The position numbers were made by a program, and so were the translations under genes. From Cladosporium sp. IMV 00045 (lineage: Eukaryota; Ascomycota; Dothideomycetes; Cladosporiales; Cladosporiaceae): a DNA stretch of 64,000 nucleotides. The notes under the pieces were generated by a model, which was not told where the DNA came from, ran no database searches, and saw only the letters and a list, made by a program, of their open reading frames with translations. The stretch is taken from contig MSJI02000111.1 of assembly GCA_001931905.2 (NCBI GenBank), positions 124,001-188,000 of the forward strand, in the 5' to 3' direction. This document shows positions 1 through 11,938 of this stretch, in pieces. Every line of letters starts with the position of its first letter. The first letter of the stretch is position 1.

Positions 1-651
1 CGAGTCCTCGGCGGGGATTCGGGTCAATGCTCTGGTGCCGTCGGTATAGACTGTCATGTGCATTTTGCGGGTCTTCGTGACCGCATCTTTGTAGATGATT
101 TCTTCGAAATCCTCCTCTTCGTCCGGAGATCCATCAGACTCTGCCAGCATCGCCATGCTGTCATTGCCGTCAACATGGCCATTTCTGTCGGAATGATCGT
201 GGTCGGAATGATTGTGGTCGGAATGATTGTATTCGGAATGGTCCACCTCGTTAGAGGCCTCACCATCATCGTCGTCGCCATAGATAGCTTTCGAGTCCGA
301 AGAGTCACAGTCGACTTGAGTCTTCGGACGTGTCGAAAGATCGCTGAACAATTCATGCCCGTGCTGATCCCTGAGTTTCTTGTATACATGGTAATGAAAG
401 TCGCAGAGTGTTTTCTTATCCATGCATTTCGGAATTCGCAGATCGACTTCATCGCTGTGTTTTTTGTAGCCATGGAGCCTCTTGAACGCATCTTGCATCT
501 TCAAGAAAGCTTTGTCGCGACGTCGTTGAGCATCTTTCTCCAAGTCTTTGCCCAAAGAGCATTTTCGGACAAATTCTTTGTCGCCATGTCTGGCATCCAG
601 GAAGTCACGGAGGATGTCTTGCAAGGCAGCGGCTGCTAAACGCTCAGGCAT
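1..651 (-). CDS. N-terminal part of a hypothetical protein, T5orf172-gene neighbour type (partial)
   Basis: An open minus-strand frame starts at the ATG at 651 and runs 217 codons to the window edge without a stop, so the C-terminus is missing. The first 100 residues are Lys/Arg rich and contain IPKC followed about seven residues later by CDFH. The same arrangement (IPEC, then CDRHH) occurs near residues 74-88 of the T5orf172-domain protein at 34,530-36,911, which sits at the same place relative to copy B. I infer the two are diverged homologues, so the missing C-terminus may carry a GIY-YIG-like domain. The middle holds an acidic His/Asp/Ser repeat (HSDHN-like, residues 137-155). No function is assigned. 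Confidence 0.6.
   Translation of the reverse strand, partial: MPERLAAAALQDILRDFLDARHGDKEFVRKCSLGKDLEKDAQRRRDKAFLKMQDAFKRLHGYKKHSDEVDLRIPKCMDKKTLCDFHYHVYKKLRDQHGHELFSDLSTRPKTQVDCDSSDSKAIYGDDDDGEASNEVDHSEYNHSDHNHSDHDHSDRNGHVDGNDSMAMLAESDGSPDEEEDFEEIIYKDAVTKTRKMHMTVYTDGTRALTRIPAEDS
187..241. repeat. 15-nt tandem repeat inside the partial gene
   Basis: Three and a half copies of a 15-nt unit beginning gtcggaatgat lie head to tail. On the minus strand each encodes a five-residue His-Ser-Asp-His-(Asn/Asp) type unit. The period is a multiple of three, so copy-number change would keep the frame. Confidence 0.85.
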
Positions 652-1922
652 GTTGAGTGGTTGGGTTGCGGAAAATAACAGATGTTCAAGATATGCTAAA
701 AGATGTTTGCAAGGATGAATCTCGACGCTGGTACATACCAATTATATATACCCTCAGGCCCACCCGGAACTGCCATGGAGGCCCAACAGAGGGTGATGCA
801 TGTCTTGTCTACGCGACAACGCCGCAGAGCATGGTTTCTCAGCTTCAGGGCGCTACACTGTCGGACCTCAATGCAAAAGCAGGGAGGCGGGTCGGCGCAA
901 CTGCTGAATCAATTCAGGTCGATGTTGGCAGCAGAGATGAAGGTATATAGGAAGATGCCCGGGCCTAGTTGAGTGCATGCTATGAAACAGCGTGCGGCTG
1001 AAGGATGCTGTATGTTGGCTTGGCCAAACGCTATGTAAATAAGCGATTTTGCATCCTGTATTATCAGTGGTAGTAGCAGACTAGTGACCATGGCCAGCAA
1101 TTATCGTTGTTGCGGCCTAGCAGCCGCGGGTAAATCCTTGTTGCTCTCCCATGGGCTTGGTTCGCCCCAGACCTTGGGATGCTGGCCGGGATGGCTGAAA
1201 ATATGGTAACTGACTTGATCCAGCAAGCCAGATTAACAAGGCAAGAACATCACGCATCTCGTGGCAGGGCTCTCGTAGCGTTAGATCGCGTATGCATCAG
1301 CGGAGTGTAGCGAGTCTCTGCCGTCCTTTACCAATCTCGATTATTCTGGGCAAAATCATGCCCTGCTCTGCAAGACTACGCGCCGTGAGGTGTGCTGGTC
1401 AAGGTCAAAGCACGAAGTAGGCAGATCATCATAGTCGATCGTGGGGGTGTGTTGTAGCGAAGAGAAGGGAAATGAAGTGTTGTTGTCGGAAAGCATCCCC
1501 GATGCAAGTGTGTGGCACAGAAGCCTCGGCGTTTCAAAATCCTCGGATGCATCGAAGCGCTCTCACGTGGCGTTCACGTGGCCATTCTCCACACGCGGCT
1601 CAATCAAGACACTGTGGTCTTGAACTGCTGGCCATGGTTCCGTGTCAAGGATGGATTGGCGTGTGCCGTATAGCCGGACCGCAAGATCGGGCGACTAACC
1701 CGATGTTCACTACAAACAGCAGACTCTCGACACGGGCGACCAAGAGCATGGACACACTCATGCTCGCAGAGGAAGTTGCCTGCACCATGATAACAGGCTT
1801 ACCCAGATGCTGACAAGACATGCAGCTATCGCGGCTGAGTTGCATGGGCTTCGCCACCACTGTCATCATGCTCGATCACTGCTTTTCCCTCTCCAGTGTC
1901 AGAGTACTCAACAGCCTTGATT
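652..1922. other. Intergenic stretch containing the left edge of copy A
   Basis: No convincing gene. Small open frames here are not preserved in the copy-B counterpart (36,912-38,185). Similarity to copy B begins near 809 and is patchy until about 1,480, then strong up to the next gene. Confidence 0.6.
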
Positions 1923-3644
1923 ATGTTCAAACAAGCGATGTTAGGTCTGTTAGCCCGAAACCCTCATAACGTATCTGCCTTGCCTTCTAGAGATTGTTTC
2001 AACATGGCGACGCCAACAACCACACCGGCAGATCGGCCGAATCTGTCGACAGGGCCAATATCCGGTTCTGCGTCAGGTTCAACTTCCACTTCTGAGACCA
2101 ACCCCGTCTCAAGTGTCACCGCGACGAGCCCAACACCTGCACATCCGACGTCTACTCCCACGGCTTCGGTGGAATCATCTCCGCCGTCAACACCAACAGC
2201 ACAGACTGTTCAGCCACCCATGTCAACAAACCCCGCGCATCCAGTCCAACCTTCCAAAATATGGAAGTGGCGTGGTATTTTCAACACTTCCGTCGCGACT
2301 TGGATTGGACTCGCCATCGCCTTAGCTGCGTTCGTCGGGTTCCTATATTTCGAGCTGGCCTCAAAGGATCCTGAGCCTCTAGACGTTTGGAAAGCAAGGA
2401 ATGCCTTTCACCAGACTTGCATAATGGAGTTCACATCCGGGTCTGAGCGGAGATCGCCTGCATGTAGCGATGAGCTCTCAAACTTCGCGCAGCCACCGCC
2501 CATTTCTAAACGACAAACGACAATTGCAATTGAAGAGAATCCTTCTCAGTGGACAGCCTTCTACGGGTTTCGAACATTTTTCTATCTAGTCTCGGCATGG
2601 GGCCTTACGAAATTGAACAGCGTCTACATCCTTTCGCGACGTATGGAAGCGCCCAATTTTGCTCTAGGTCTTACTCGATGCGTGTGTGCCACCGTTTCTG
2701 TAGTGGTTACGGCCTTCTCCGCAGATTTCAGCAAAGGCAGTCCTATGGTAACACTCAAAAGCGTGGACGAAGTTCAAATACTTACCGAGGGACTATTTTT
2801 CAATCCCAAAAGTCTCATGGGCCTTGCGAAATTTGGTAGGCCTGGCGGAGGAGCAGCCTTTGGACTATTGATAATGTTCTTTGGCTGTGGAGTCTTCAGG
2901 GTATACGACATGTTGTCAAGAGATCAAGATTATTATCGAACGCCGGCAGTGCCGTCTCGGAGCCACAGAGCGCTGATAAGTCGCGACACGTACAACATCT
3001 GTCTCTTACCGCTTGCAATTGTCCCCATCTGCTGTGTTCCGACATGGCTATCAATCTCAGCGTTGTGTTGTACTTTTGCAACATACGAGACGTTGATTCT
3101 GGTCGGACGACGTGTAGGCATTCGACCTACCACCCCAATCTTGTGGATGGTGTTTCAAACCATGCTCTCATCTTACATGGCGTTCTTTCTCACCTGGACA
3201 CCGCTTATTCTGGATTTGCTGACGAGGCTCCTAATCAGCTCTGTTCAGAATGAGAATACGCAAAGAATGAGGACTCTCACTTTCAAAACTGCCATAACGT
3301 TACTCTCTTTGCCAGCAGCTGGCACCGCGCTGAACATATCTCGCCAAAACATTCGGGGATTTGCACTGATAGGGACCTTTGCTGCGTACGTCCAACTTTG
3401 CCTCAAATCAAGCATTCACTTCACTAAACAATACAGTTATATGGTTATCATCTACGCATTTGATCATGCGCATTCTGTATGGCTCGATTCTTATGTCAGA
3501 TGCTGCGCTATGCCCTTCGAAGCAGCACCTGATGAGCTTAACCACGGCGTACACGAGGGTGGCGAGATCCCATCATGGCTCTTAGAAGCAGTGTTCGCCA
3601 AGTGCTTGAGGAGCGAAAGATCGTTCAGCTACCAGTCACTCTAA
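1923..3644 (+). CDS. Multi-pass membrane protein of unknown function
   Basis: The frame encodes a Ser/Thr/Pro-rich N-terminal stretch of about 100 residues, a first hydrophobic helix (TWIGLAIALAAFVGFLYFEL), a Cys-containing loop and several further hydrophobic segments, with a short polar tail. I use the ATG at 1923 because it is shared with the copy-B gene (38,186); the frame continues upstream in both but without a shared Met. A 51-nt intron at 3,386-3,436 is likely: it has a GT donor, a CACTAAA branch-like site and an AG acceptor, and its copy-B equivalent has a better CACTAAC. It is a multiple of three, so either form is open (573 aa unspliced, 556 spliced). I do not recognise the family. 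Confidence 0.75.
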   Translation: MFKQAMLGLLARNPHNVSALPSRDCFNMATPTTTPADRPNLSTGPISGSASGSTSTSETNPVSSVTATSPTPAHPTSTPTASVESSPPSTPTAQTVQPPMSTNPAHPVQPSKIWKWRGIFNTSVATWIGLAIALAAFVGFLYFELASKDPEPLDVWKARNAFHQTCIMEFTSGSERRSPACSDELSNFAQPPPISKRQTTIAIEENPSQWTAFYGFRTFFYLVSAWGLTKLNSVYILSRRMEAPNFALGLTRCVCATVSVVVTAFSADFSKGSPMVTLKSVDEVQILTEGLFFNPKSLMGLAKFGRPGGGAAFGLLIMFFGCGVFRVYDMLSRDQDYYRTPAVPSRSHRALISRDTYNICLLPLAIVPICCVPTWLSISALCCTFATYETLILVGRRVGIRPTTPILWMVFQTMLSSYMAFFLTWTPLILDLLTRLLISSVQNENTQRMRTLTFKTAITLLSLPAAGTALNISRQNIRGFALIGTFAAYVQLCLKSSIHFTKQYSYMVIIYAFDHAHSVWLDSYVRCCAMPFEAAPDELNHGVHEGGEIPSWLLEAVFAKCLRSERSFSYQSL

Positions 3645-3935
3645 TGCAGACGATCGATGCCCAAGGATTCCAGGAAAAGCTGATCTACCAGGACGCCATC
3701 TCACGTCACGCCACGCCGTTTCTCCCAACTCAATCTCGAAGCCAGTCTCCTCACATGGGCTCTGTTGCCATGAATATTCAATCTCATCTACCATCCAACG
3801 AACTCTCTCGAATTTGAAGCACACGAATGTGATGATGTATATCTATTGCATTTTGACTCGTATCTACAGATTTCGTCGTTCGTAAACTGCATTTCAACTC
3901 CGCAGACTCTCCATCACTCATCGCCTGGCAGGCTC

Positions 3936-4967
3936 TCACCGCCTGTCTTCCTTAATCTCGCCGCATCCGGGCGCAATGCTGATGGCGCTGCTGAGATAAC
4001 CAGGCTCGCCCCTCTCAACAGACAAAGCGATCGCCGGGCACTTGCCTTCGTCGGCGTAGAAGTTCGTGCAGACGATACGGGAGTCTGACTCAGAAAACTG
4101 CGAGGCAATGCAGTTGTCGTTGTCCTGGCAAGCTTGGCAGCATGTCGAGGCGTCCTTGGAAGCCTCGCCTTCGAAGAAATCCTCCGAGTTGCTGTAGCTG
4201 GTGCCCTCGCGGTAGTTGATGAATTCCACGTTCGAGACGAGGTTCTTCGGCGCGCATTTTGCGGTCTGCGTGGCGGTGGCAGATGCGGTGGCAGTGTAGA
4301 CGGTGGAGGTGCAGGAGGTGGACAACGTGTTGGTCTCGACGATAGAGGAGTACTCGATGGGAGTCTCGGTCTCAGTGGCAGTGCTGGCGTAAGAAGTAGT
4401 TGTGGTCGTGCCGGCCGGGGTGTAGACGACGATCAAGGAGGGGTTGTACGTCTTGGTAGTGGTGCCAGACTCAGTCACGGTACCGCCAATGTAGTTGTAG
4501 ATGTACTCGGTCGACTTTGAGCAGAATGGGGCCAGAGAGGAAGAGTAAGCACCAGTGTAGACCGTGCGGGTCCATTCCTGGGAACTGGAACAGAGAGTTA
4601 GTCGATCATGCTTTCTTTCGAGGCCTGGAAGATGCTCTTACGTGGTGATCGTGTTGTCGCAAGTGTAAGTATACACGTCGGAAGTGATGATGTATCTTGT
4701 GCTTGTCTCGTCGGTCAAAGTTACAGTACTGGTTCTGGGGTCAACGCCGTCGTCGGTGATGGTTGCGGTGGCATTGTAGGAATCGAAAGTCCTCGTAGAT
4801 GTCTCAATGGGAGCGGTGTATGTAACGTAATCGCTCTTGGTCGATGTACCTTGGTAGGTACGAGTTTCAGTGATAGTGTCGATCTCCTTGGGACAGTCCG
4901 TGGGACGAGTGTACTGAGCGAAGCCCACGCTGGCGCAGAGCGCAACAGTGGCGAGGAAGGATGCCAT
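3936..4967 (-). CDS. Secreted Thr/Ser-rich protein with a C-terminal PAN/apple-like cysteine motif
   Basis: Two exons, 4,967-4,642 and 4,584-3,936, joined across a 57-nt intron (4,585-4,641), give 324 aa. The first 18 residues (MASFLATVALCASVGFA) form a typical signal peptide. Residues 20-220 are dominated by Thr, Ser and Tyr with TXT-type runs, consistent with heavy O-glycosylation. The last 100 residues contain CCQACQDNDNCIASQF and further cysteines, as in PAN/apple-like carbohydrate- or protein-binding modules. There is no visible GPI signal; the protein ends in a charged EDRR. Inference: a wall-associated or extracellular adhesion protein. Partner copy at 40,188-41,219. Confidence 0.85.
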
Positions 4968-6191
4968 TGGGAATATTGAAATCTTGAAAGTGAAGGCTGT
5001 CTGTGCAGGTGTGCGATGGTGAGAGTAATCTTCTGGGTGGACGGCGGACGTCTGGTTTTATATATTGATGATGGTCCAGCTTCTTCCCGTATTGCACATC
5101 ACTATACTGTTGACTAGTCGCTCGTCTCCGCCTGAGCGCATTTCAACGCATGCAGAAGTTCGTATTCGGGCTGGATGGAGCGACCTAAAGCCCAAGCTAG
5201 ACATGTCTTGCCGTCCATGACATACAACAAAACCGGCTGAATCGGGGGACCCATCGAGCACGCCGAAGTCATAATTATCATCATTAGCGCAGCGGTCAAG
5301 CTTGTAGGCTAGCTTACTAACGGCACGTGGCTCTGCAGAACGGCATCGTACCGGAGGTCTTGTGTGAGCTTGCTGCTTGTGAGTTCTTTTCGCGGGCGAG
5401 TATGTTGCCTAGAAGCGAGCAGGCTGCACTGCATAGTAGTCTGCGTCTCGCGTAGAAATTCCGCTCTATCGATCTTGCTCCATTATTGAGGTAAATATAG
5501 TTCGGAAGGATTCAGCAAACCGCGCTTGCCCTATCCGCTATCATTAGCTAAGCGAGAAGAACCCACAAACGTGGAATAGTCACTACAGTAGTTAGGTTGC
5601 ACAAAATCCAGGTGAAGTGATAAGGCACGAAGTCCGCAAATTTGCCTACCTAAGTAATTGCTCGATGCTTATTTTATGCAAAGTCCAAGCCTTTCGCCCC
5701 GTGTTACCGGCACGGGGCGTGGTCCGCAGAGTGACGTCGATGTGCTCCAAATTGCCAATGGCTCCAATGGCCAGGGAGCCCAGACAACAAGAAACATGCA
5801 AGATATGGTCGCAATGGTAAATACGATCCATTAATCAAGCCCAGATCTCCTGCAGCATCGTGCATTCAATACGACGTCGATATGTAAGCCAAGCTGAGCT
5901 TCAGGTCGACCAGCTTTTTGTTGGTATTGGCTTCGGTGTGTTCCTGGCCAATCGGTTCATATTGTAGACTGCCATTGCTCATTTCAAACAGAGGAGAACC
6001 AGCAAATTTGATGAGCTGCAACCTTGAAGGCAAGTGAGAGCATGAGGTAGCGATGTTGTCAGAATCTTGGGTTATGGAGTGTTTACAAGTCGGCTCCAAA
6101 AGCTGGAGAAGGTACTGGTCTTCCTATACGAGAATGATGCTTGAACGATACAAAACTACATGGTTATATTTACCTTTAAACAACAGCTGTT
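4968..6191. other. Intergenic stretch before the 5S rRNA gene
   Basis: No gene that I can support. It contains the 5' region of the secreted-protein gene, with a TATATA-like run near 5,059 that copy B lacks because of a 16-nt length difference. At 5,310-5,311 is the empty TA corresponding to the TACAGTA in copy B (41,541). Confidence 0.55.
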
Positions 6192-6310
6192 ACATACGAC
6201 CATAGGTCAGTGAAAACTGGGCATCCCGTCCGCTCTGCCATACATAAGCACTGAACCGGGCGACTAGTACTAGAGTGGGTGACCATCTGGGAATCCCGCC
6301 TGTTGTATGT
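6192..6310 (+). rRNA. 5S ribosomal RNA
   Basis: The 119-nt stretch begins ACATACGACCATAGG and ends CTGTTGTATGT, so the two ends pair as helix I of fungal 5S rRNA. Inside are the conserved CCCGTCCGCTCTGCC and GGGTGACCA blocks; the latter region contributes the internal Pol III control region. A T4 tract directly follows and should terminate Pol III. The copy at 42,430-42,548 is identical over all 119 nt although the flanks have diverged, which argues that both are functional or have been homogenised. Dispersed 5S genes of this kind are normal in filamentous ascomycetes. Confidence 0.95.
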
Positions 6311-6684
6311 TTTAGATTTCTTATTCTTTTTGGTCTAGATTCAAGGTTCTCAATGTTATCTATGGGCGACGAGATTCCTTGCAATCCTGTCGGTACAAAG
6401 CTCTCCCAGACGTTAGCCATACGCCGCTCCAAGAAGAAGTCATGTTGCTGGGGACGTGGAGCTTTCATCGCTGCAAAGAAGGGTTTAGCGACAGGTAAGT
6501 ATAACAGTCATGGAGATAAAGCGCACATTCACATCCAAGCGATTCTATGAACAGATATGGCTTGTCCCGAAGAGAAATATCAACCAAGGAGATACGCTGC
6601 AGTAGTACAGACTCGGAACGCGTTGCGTTTGCAAGCTCTATAGTTTCAAGACGCTGAGTATTATGTGCATATCATAGCTAAAAC
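6311..6684. other. Spacer between 5S rRNA and SGNH hydrolase, not homologous to copy B
   Basis: From roughly 6,402 to 6,660 I see no counterpart in copy B, where a different and shorter stretch (about 42,655-42,780) occupies the same place. No gene is recognised in it. Confidence 0.6.
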
Positions 6685-9600
6685 TTATTCCGAATCATCG
6701 GCGCTCGCACCACCAGTAAACGTGAACCTCGCACACTTCAGATCAACGTAACCTCCAATGCCACCATTGTTGCAATCGTCGAACGCCGTGTCGAAGAGAC
6801 TCTGGCAGGTCGGATAACCATCGTAGTCCGTTGTTCCAGGGATTTTATTTCTCGTTGCGTTGCAACCTTCGACCCAAGAAACCCCGTATTGATACAGAAC
6901 GCCGCCGGCTTCCCGCTTTTGGTACCATTTGTCTGGGTCGTCGTCGAACTGTATGAGTTTGTCGCCGAACGTGTCGCAGACTTCTTCGCTCAGAGAGTGG
7001 ACGGTGCCTGGGTCCACTGCTCCAGTGTCTGGGAAGTCTTCGGCGCTGTGGCACACTGGGTCGCTGCTGGAGAGTGATTCATCGCCCTCGGGAGACTCGT
7101 TGGTGTTGACGTTGGCGTTCACTTCGTTGATTGCATCGATGATGCTGTCGCGGTAGGCAAGCATGCCTGGGGTGCGAGGGTGGAAAGTCTTGATCTGGCG
7201 CGTGGCAGCGAACCAGCCGATGCTCTCGGCGTGGAAGTCCTGAGCCTCGATGTCGGCATTGGCCTCCTCGAGCTTCTTCGCCCAGGGCCCATCTGGGTTG
7301 TTAGCCACATCCTGAGCGACCATACACTGCCACTTCGCATATGGATCGGGGTCAGTGCCCAGATTCTCTTCGCAGGAATCTGCGTCCGGTAAATTGATCC
7401 CGCCTTGCTCGATCAGACTGTTCACTTCTGCCACATCATTTGTTGCGTTCTGTGAGATGAAGGTTAGCGCGAAATGGTCGCATATGGGGCATTTGGAATA
7501 CCTACCTCAGCGTCGCCGTTGCCTGGCAGTAAGCCAAGGATATTTGAGCTTTCGATATCTTTCCATCCACTAAGGAAGAACCACGTATCCGTCCTGTTCG
7601 CATTGGGCTCGTGGACGTCAGGATCGTCGCTATTTTCGCACCAGCGATGACCGTCGAAGTAAGGACTGACATCAACGAAATGGACCTGCTCCGACCCGAC
7701 CTCTTCGTTGACTTGTTCCACCGCGGCCTGCGTTACATTGTTCAGCTTTTGGACGAGTCCATTGAGCTCCTGTCTCAAAGCAACGGTGAGGTAGACGTTG
7801 TCTCTCGAATAGCATCCCTGGTACCAGTGGGGGCAATATGTAGACTTCCAGTATTCGAACATTGTATTCTTGCAGTCGACAGGTTGCGCATCATCGTCCC
7901 TAAAAAAGCCGCCAGGATAGCCAGAGACGTAGAGGTGGAAGTCCTAGTTAGACATGATCTGCGCCCACGAACTCCAGCCGAGTCAATCTCGCACCGATAC
8001 TCACATTTCTCGTCGACTTTTCCACTATCCTTTTGTACGCCGCAGCTAGTTTGGGTCCTATTCCATCCTTACTGTCGTCTTCCAGGATCCGATTAGCCTT
8101 CTCCTTTGCTTTTTTACACCAATTCCTGTAGGTCGGGTACATATGCAAACGTGGGACAAGAACGCAATTTTCGACAATGTCGCCGAACCCTAGATCGTTG
8201 CCGCCCATGGTGACAGTCGCGATGTCGGCATTCTCGGGGTTTTCCCATTCGTCGATTTGGCGATTGAAGCCAGTCGTAGTGTCACCGGAACACATTTTTC
8301 GCTGGTAGTCAATGCCGGTAGGATTCTGCGCATTGATCAAGTCGCCAACGTTCGCAGTCCCAATGCGGCAGTGGCCTGTACCGGTCACGCCAGTACCCAT
8401 ACCAGCAGCAAAGCTGTCTCCAAAAGCGACATAGCCCTTCGTGACGGGCCCATCTCCCTCCAGACCTAAGAGATGTTAGTGGAGCGACCTTGTTTTGAAG
8501 GAAGAAAGGAGCACTGACTGCAAGAAGCATCTCTTCGTCTCTTCCCGTTGACTTGCTTGCTTGTCGCGTCCCAATTTCTGTCGATGACAGGCACATTGTC
8601 GCCTTGAGCGTACACGCGAACTTTAGCTTGTGGTGTGCAGCCGTCATCACCTCCCAGTTCCTGAAAAGGAGTGTACTGGACTGCGACCACGCCTCTGCCC
8701 ATAGTAACTACGGTTTCATCGTGCTCCACATATGTTTTCAGGGTGTGCTTCGCGCCCTGAAAGAGAGTATCGCCCTTGAATTTGTTGACTAGCGATTTGA
8801 TTTGGGTCTTGTACATCGGCTCTTCCCGCCCTTCTCCTTCGGTCCTATAATACGTTAGAACGATTTCGCATTCATCGGATTCAATGAGAGCACACGTACG
8901 AACGGGCCTTCGTGAGAATGAAGACCTCTACGTCTCCAACGCCTTTGAAGGGTTCACCGAACTTAACGCTATTGGCCACATCCGGCAGACTTTTCCAGTT
9001 CGGACGCGTTTTTGGGTCTACACCACGGCGACCTGTTGGGAGAGGTTTATCGAAGATGTTGACCGCAATCTTCTCAAATTCATCCTTTCCACGCACTCTC
9101 ACATCCTTTCGACCTGTGCCATACCTGTGGAGGAAAGAGCTGCCGCCGTCGATGGACGTTGACGACTCCCACAGATGGCCAGCCCAGATGCCATTTTTAG
9201 ACTGCGATGGGGTCAGACGCCAATGGCCTAAAGTGTGTGACCGATTGCACTTACAACTACGAAGATTGCCGTGCATCCCGTCAGACCCTGCATGACAAAG
9301 TTTTCCTTTCTGTTGGTGAATGGGTGATAGACACCTGTTGCCCCAATAGGAATGTCTTTATTATCAACATTGATCTTCCAGGTCTCCAGCTGTATTTTTT
9401 GTGGAAAGATAGACAATTGCGTGCCTCCGGGGGAGGGGGGTTTCTCCCTCTCGACAAATGTGTCGAAAAAATCATCCACTTCATCGTCAGTTTCGCCCGG
9501 CTCCTCCAGTGGCTGTGGTTCTTTCGCCGGCTTCTTCTTTGGGCCTTGTCGGCGGGACAAACTCGTAGACACGACAGGTTGCAGAGACCGCTTGCTGGAA

Positions 9601-9833
9601 GAATCTTGAGACTGATTAGCGACAGGTTGTTTAGGCCAGGACAGGAAAATAGTATCTTGGGATCCGAGCTCGCAAATCCCTCGAACTCCATCGTCCTGTC
9701 TCCTGAAGACAGTCGCATTGCCGGAAGTGGCGATCCCATTATATGGAGCGGTCCCGCTTTCAAACGAAAGAACGTGCGAGAGCTGAGTGAACAGTATTAC
9801 CGAAGAGAGCGTTTGGAAGGGTTTGAATAGCAT
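6685..9833 (-). CDS. Secreted SGNH/GDSL-type hydrolase with a long N-terminal extension
   Basis: Six exons are joined across introns at 9,202-9,254, 8,845-8,899, 8,466-8,518, 7,944-8,004 and 7,450-7,505, giving 956 aa. A hydrophobic N-terminus suggests secretion. The SGNH blocks are clear: GDSFAAG with the nucleophile Ser near 420, GGND with Asn near 492, and TFHPRTPG with the catalytic His near 792. Residues 30-400 match no family I know; they include a KKKPAKEP Lys/Pro patch around 120. The likely role is an extracellular esterase or lipase; the substrate is unknown. Copy A reads through 9,605-9,655, an intron in copy B, because the donor is AT rather than GT; 51 nt keeps the frame and adds 17 residues. 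The ATG at 9,833 matches the copy-B start. Confidence 0.85.
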
Positions 9834-10796
9834 CTTGAGCAAAGGACAACAGAGCGCAATTCTGCTCTTTTTCCTGTGGAAGTGAACGAATGTGGAAGTG
9901 TGCTTTGCCTACTACTCACCGCCGATGCGGTACCTTTTATCTTCAATGTGGTGGTACTTGGTCCGACCTCTTTTGGCCAGCCTGTAATCTTTCATTCTTG
10001 CAGAAGTGAAACTACCAAAATGCAGCATGAACTCGAGCCAAGTACGACAATCAAAGGAGATAGGGTCTCGATCCTTCGTAGACACTGGCGTTTGACACTC
10101 ATACTAGTTAAAGAGCACTCGCGGAGGCGCATATTAGCAGAAGAACGCGCAACTCAGTAGAGCTGGTGGTGCGAATGGCGGTCTCGTTACTCGTAGACTT
10201 CACATAGACACGAGAATACGAGCATCCCAGCAGTGTCGTTGGCATGTACCTCATGCATAGGGTCTCGAGGAGTTTGGGTAAGTGGCGAATACATGCCAGG
10301 CTTGATACCTTAAGCGATTAGATACTACAAAGCCCAGAAGAACCGTACTCAACAGGCATGATCTAGGAGGACTGTGGGATGGCACCGTCGAGCACGAGGG
10401 CTTGAGGGTGTGTTACGACACCATGGCTTGCAACGAAGGATCCTGTTGAGGTCCTGATACCTTGGAGAGGCGCCATCACGACAATGTACAGGGAAAGCTT
10501 GCTCGCCAACGGCGCTTACAGCCAAAGCGCAGATGCGGTGACATTCCGCGGAACAAGCGAAGTAGAAACGAAGGATGCTGGTGGAGCATTTGATATTGCA
10601 GGGTTGTAGTGTCGAAGGACTCAGGTCTGGGCTTTGGCAACGAAACGAAGAGGAGTCAGGTTGTCAGGCTGCCACCTGAGTCAAGAAAGGACCGATTTTC
10701 GGCCGAGCTTTAAGGCGCCTCACGAACCCACGACATAAGGTATGTGTAGCTGCCGATGTTCCTCTGTTGAGGACAGACTTCTTCAATCCCCAAAAG
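9834..10796. other. Intergenic, shared promoter region of the SGNH and ankyrin genes
   Basis: The flanking genes are divergent, so both promoters must lie here. No RNA gene or conserved frame is seen. Two sites at which copy B carries an extra 5 bp after a TA fall here, at 10,458-10,459 and 10,736-10,737. Confidence 0.5.
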
Positions 10797-11938
10797 ATGT
10801 TTTCAGATAGCGATGTAGACCAGGAAGACCTCTGCTCAGCAAGTCGCGACGGCGATGTCGCACTTCTATCACAACTCCTCGCCGACAATCCCTTTGACGC
10901 CGATGATGCCACAGCAGCTTTAGAAAAGGCCGGTAAGAACCCTACGATCATTCGTCTTCTGCTCCAGTATGGCGCCGACGCCAACGTCGTCCCTTTACGC
11001 AGGCTCCGGCGGTATGACGCGCCTGGTGAGCTCATGGCACTCCTCGCCAAGTATGGATACGACTTCAAGTCAAAGGGTCACAACACACTTCAGTGAGTCT
11101 AGACCAGGACCTCTTGCTTGCAATGGGTAGACTAATCCTTCTCATCAGAGACTTCGCCCATGACCGCGAGACGCTCGACTGCCTGCTTGACCTAGGTGCA
11201 GACATCAACCGTACAGACAACCGAAGACGCGACGACGGGTCCGTTCTTGCAGTAGGTGAGACGGACTCCTCCTTGCGTTTACTCAACAACGTAGCGGCAA
11301 GTGGCGACATCGAACTGTTCGACCACCTAGTCAGCCGCGGAGCCGACCCATCTCTCTGTACAGCTCTGCACGCTGCATCGAAATGCAAAGACACTGAAGC
11401 GTCCAGAGCCATGGTCTGCCATCTACTGGACAAATACAACATGGACATCGACCGGAACAGGGACGACCTACGCCACTTCGCCCACGACTCTATGGATGGC
11501 GGCTCGCCTCTCTGTAGCGCTATCCTCCACAAAAATCTTCCCGTCATCCACGAACTGCTTAAGAGAGGCGCAAGAATGAACGATCCGCCCTGGTTCCCGG
11601 TTTACTACGCCGTGGAAGCCGGAGGATTTCTTCCTGCTCTAGAGCCGCTCTTGCGTGCTGGAGCTGATGTAACTGAGGCTTTAAAGATATCGGCGTCGAC
11701 GACGAACATCGATGCTGCCAAAGCCTGTTTACAATATGGGCCAGATCCTACTCTCGCTTTGCGCGAAGCCACCGAGCGGGAGGAGCGCAGAGCGCACAGA
11801 ATAGCATCGGATGCGGAGTATGATAGAAAGCATCCGGAGTCGAGCTACGAAAAGAGCGACAGAGAGGTCGAGGAAGAAAAGGCGGAAGAGCGGGAGAGTC
11901 AGGCGATGGTCGAATTACTGAAGAGCGCCGTGAAGTAA
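10797..11938 (+). CDS. Ankyrin-repeat protein
   Basis: Two exons joined across a 56-nt intron (11,093-11,148) give 361 aa. Ankyrin-type helices and loops recur: RLLLQYGADANVVPL, CLLDLGADINRTD, LVSRGADPSLCTALHAAS, LLKRGARMNDPPW and LLRAGADVTEAL. The C-terminal 60 residues are strongly charged (Glu/Arg/Lys) and look like a coiled helix. No catalytic domain or signal peptide is visible, so a cytosolic protein-binding role is likely. The ATG at 10,797 is chosen because the longer in-frame Met in copy A is absent from copy B, whereas this one is shared. Confidence 0.85.

Noticed and set aside
5268..5285. Copy-A 5-nt excess near agtcataatt
   Set aside because: It can be placed in several ways and none gives an exact TA-NNN-TA with a TA target in copy B.
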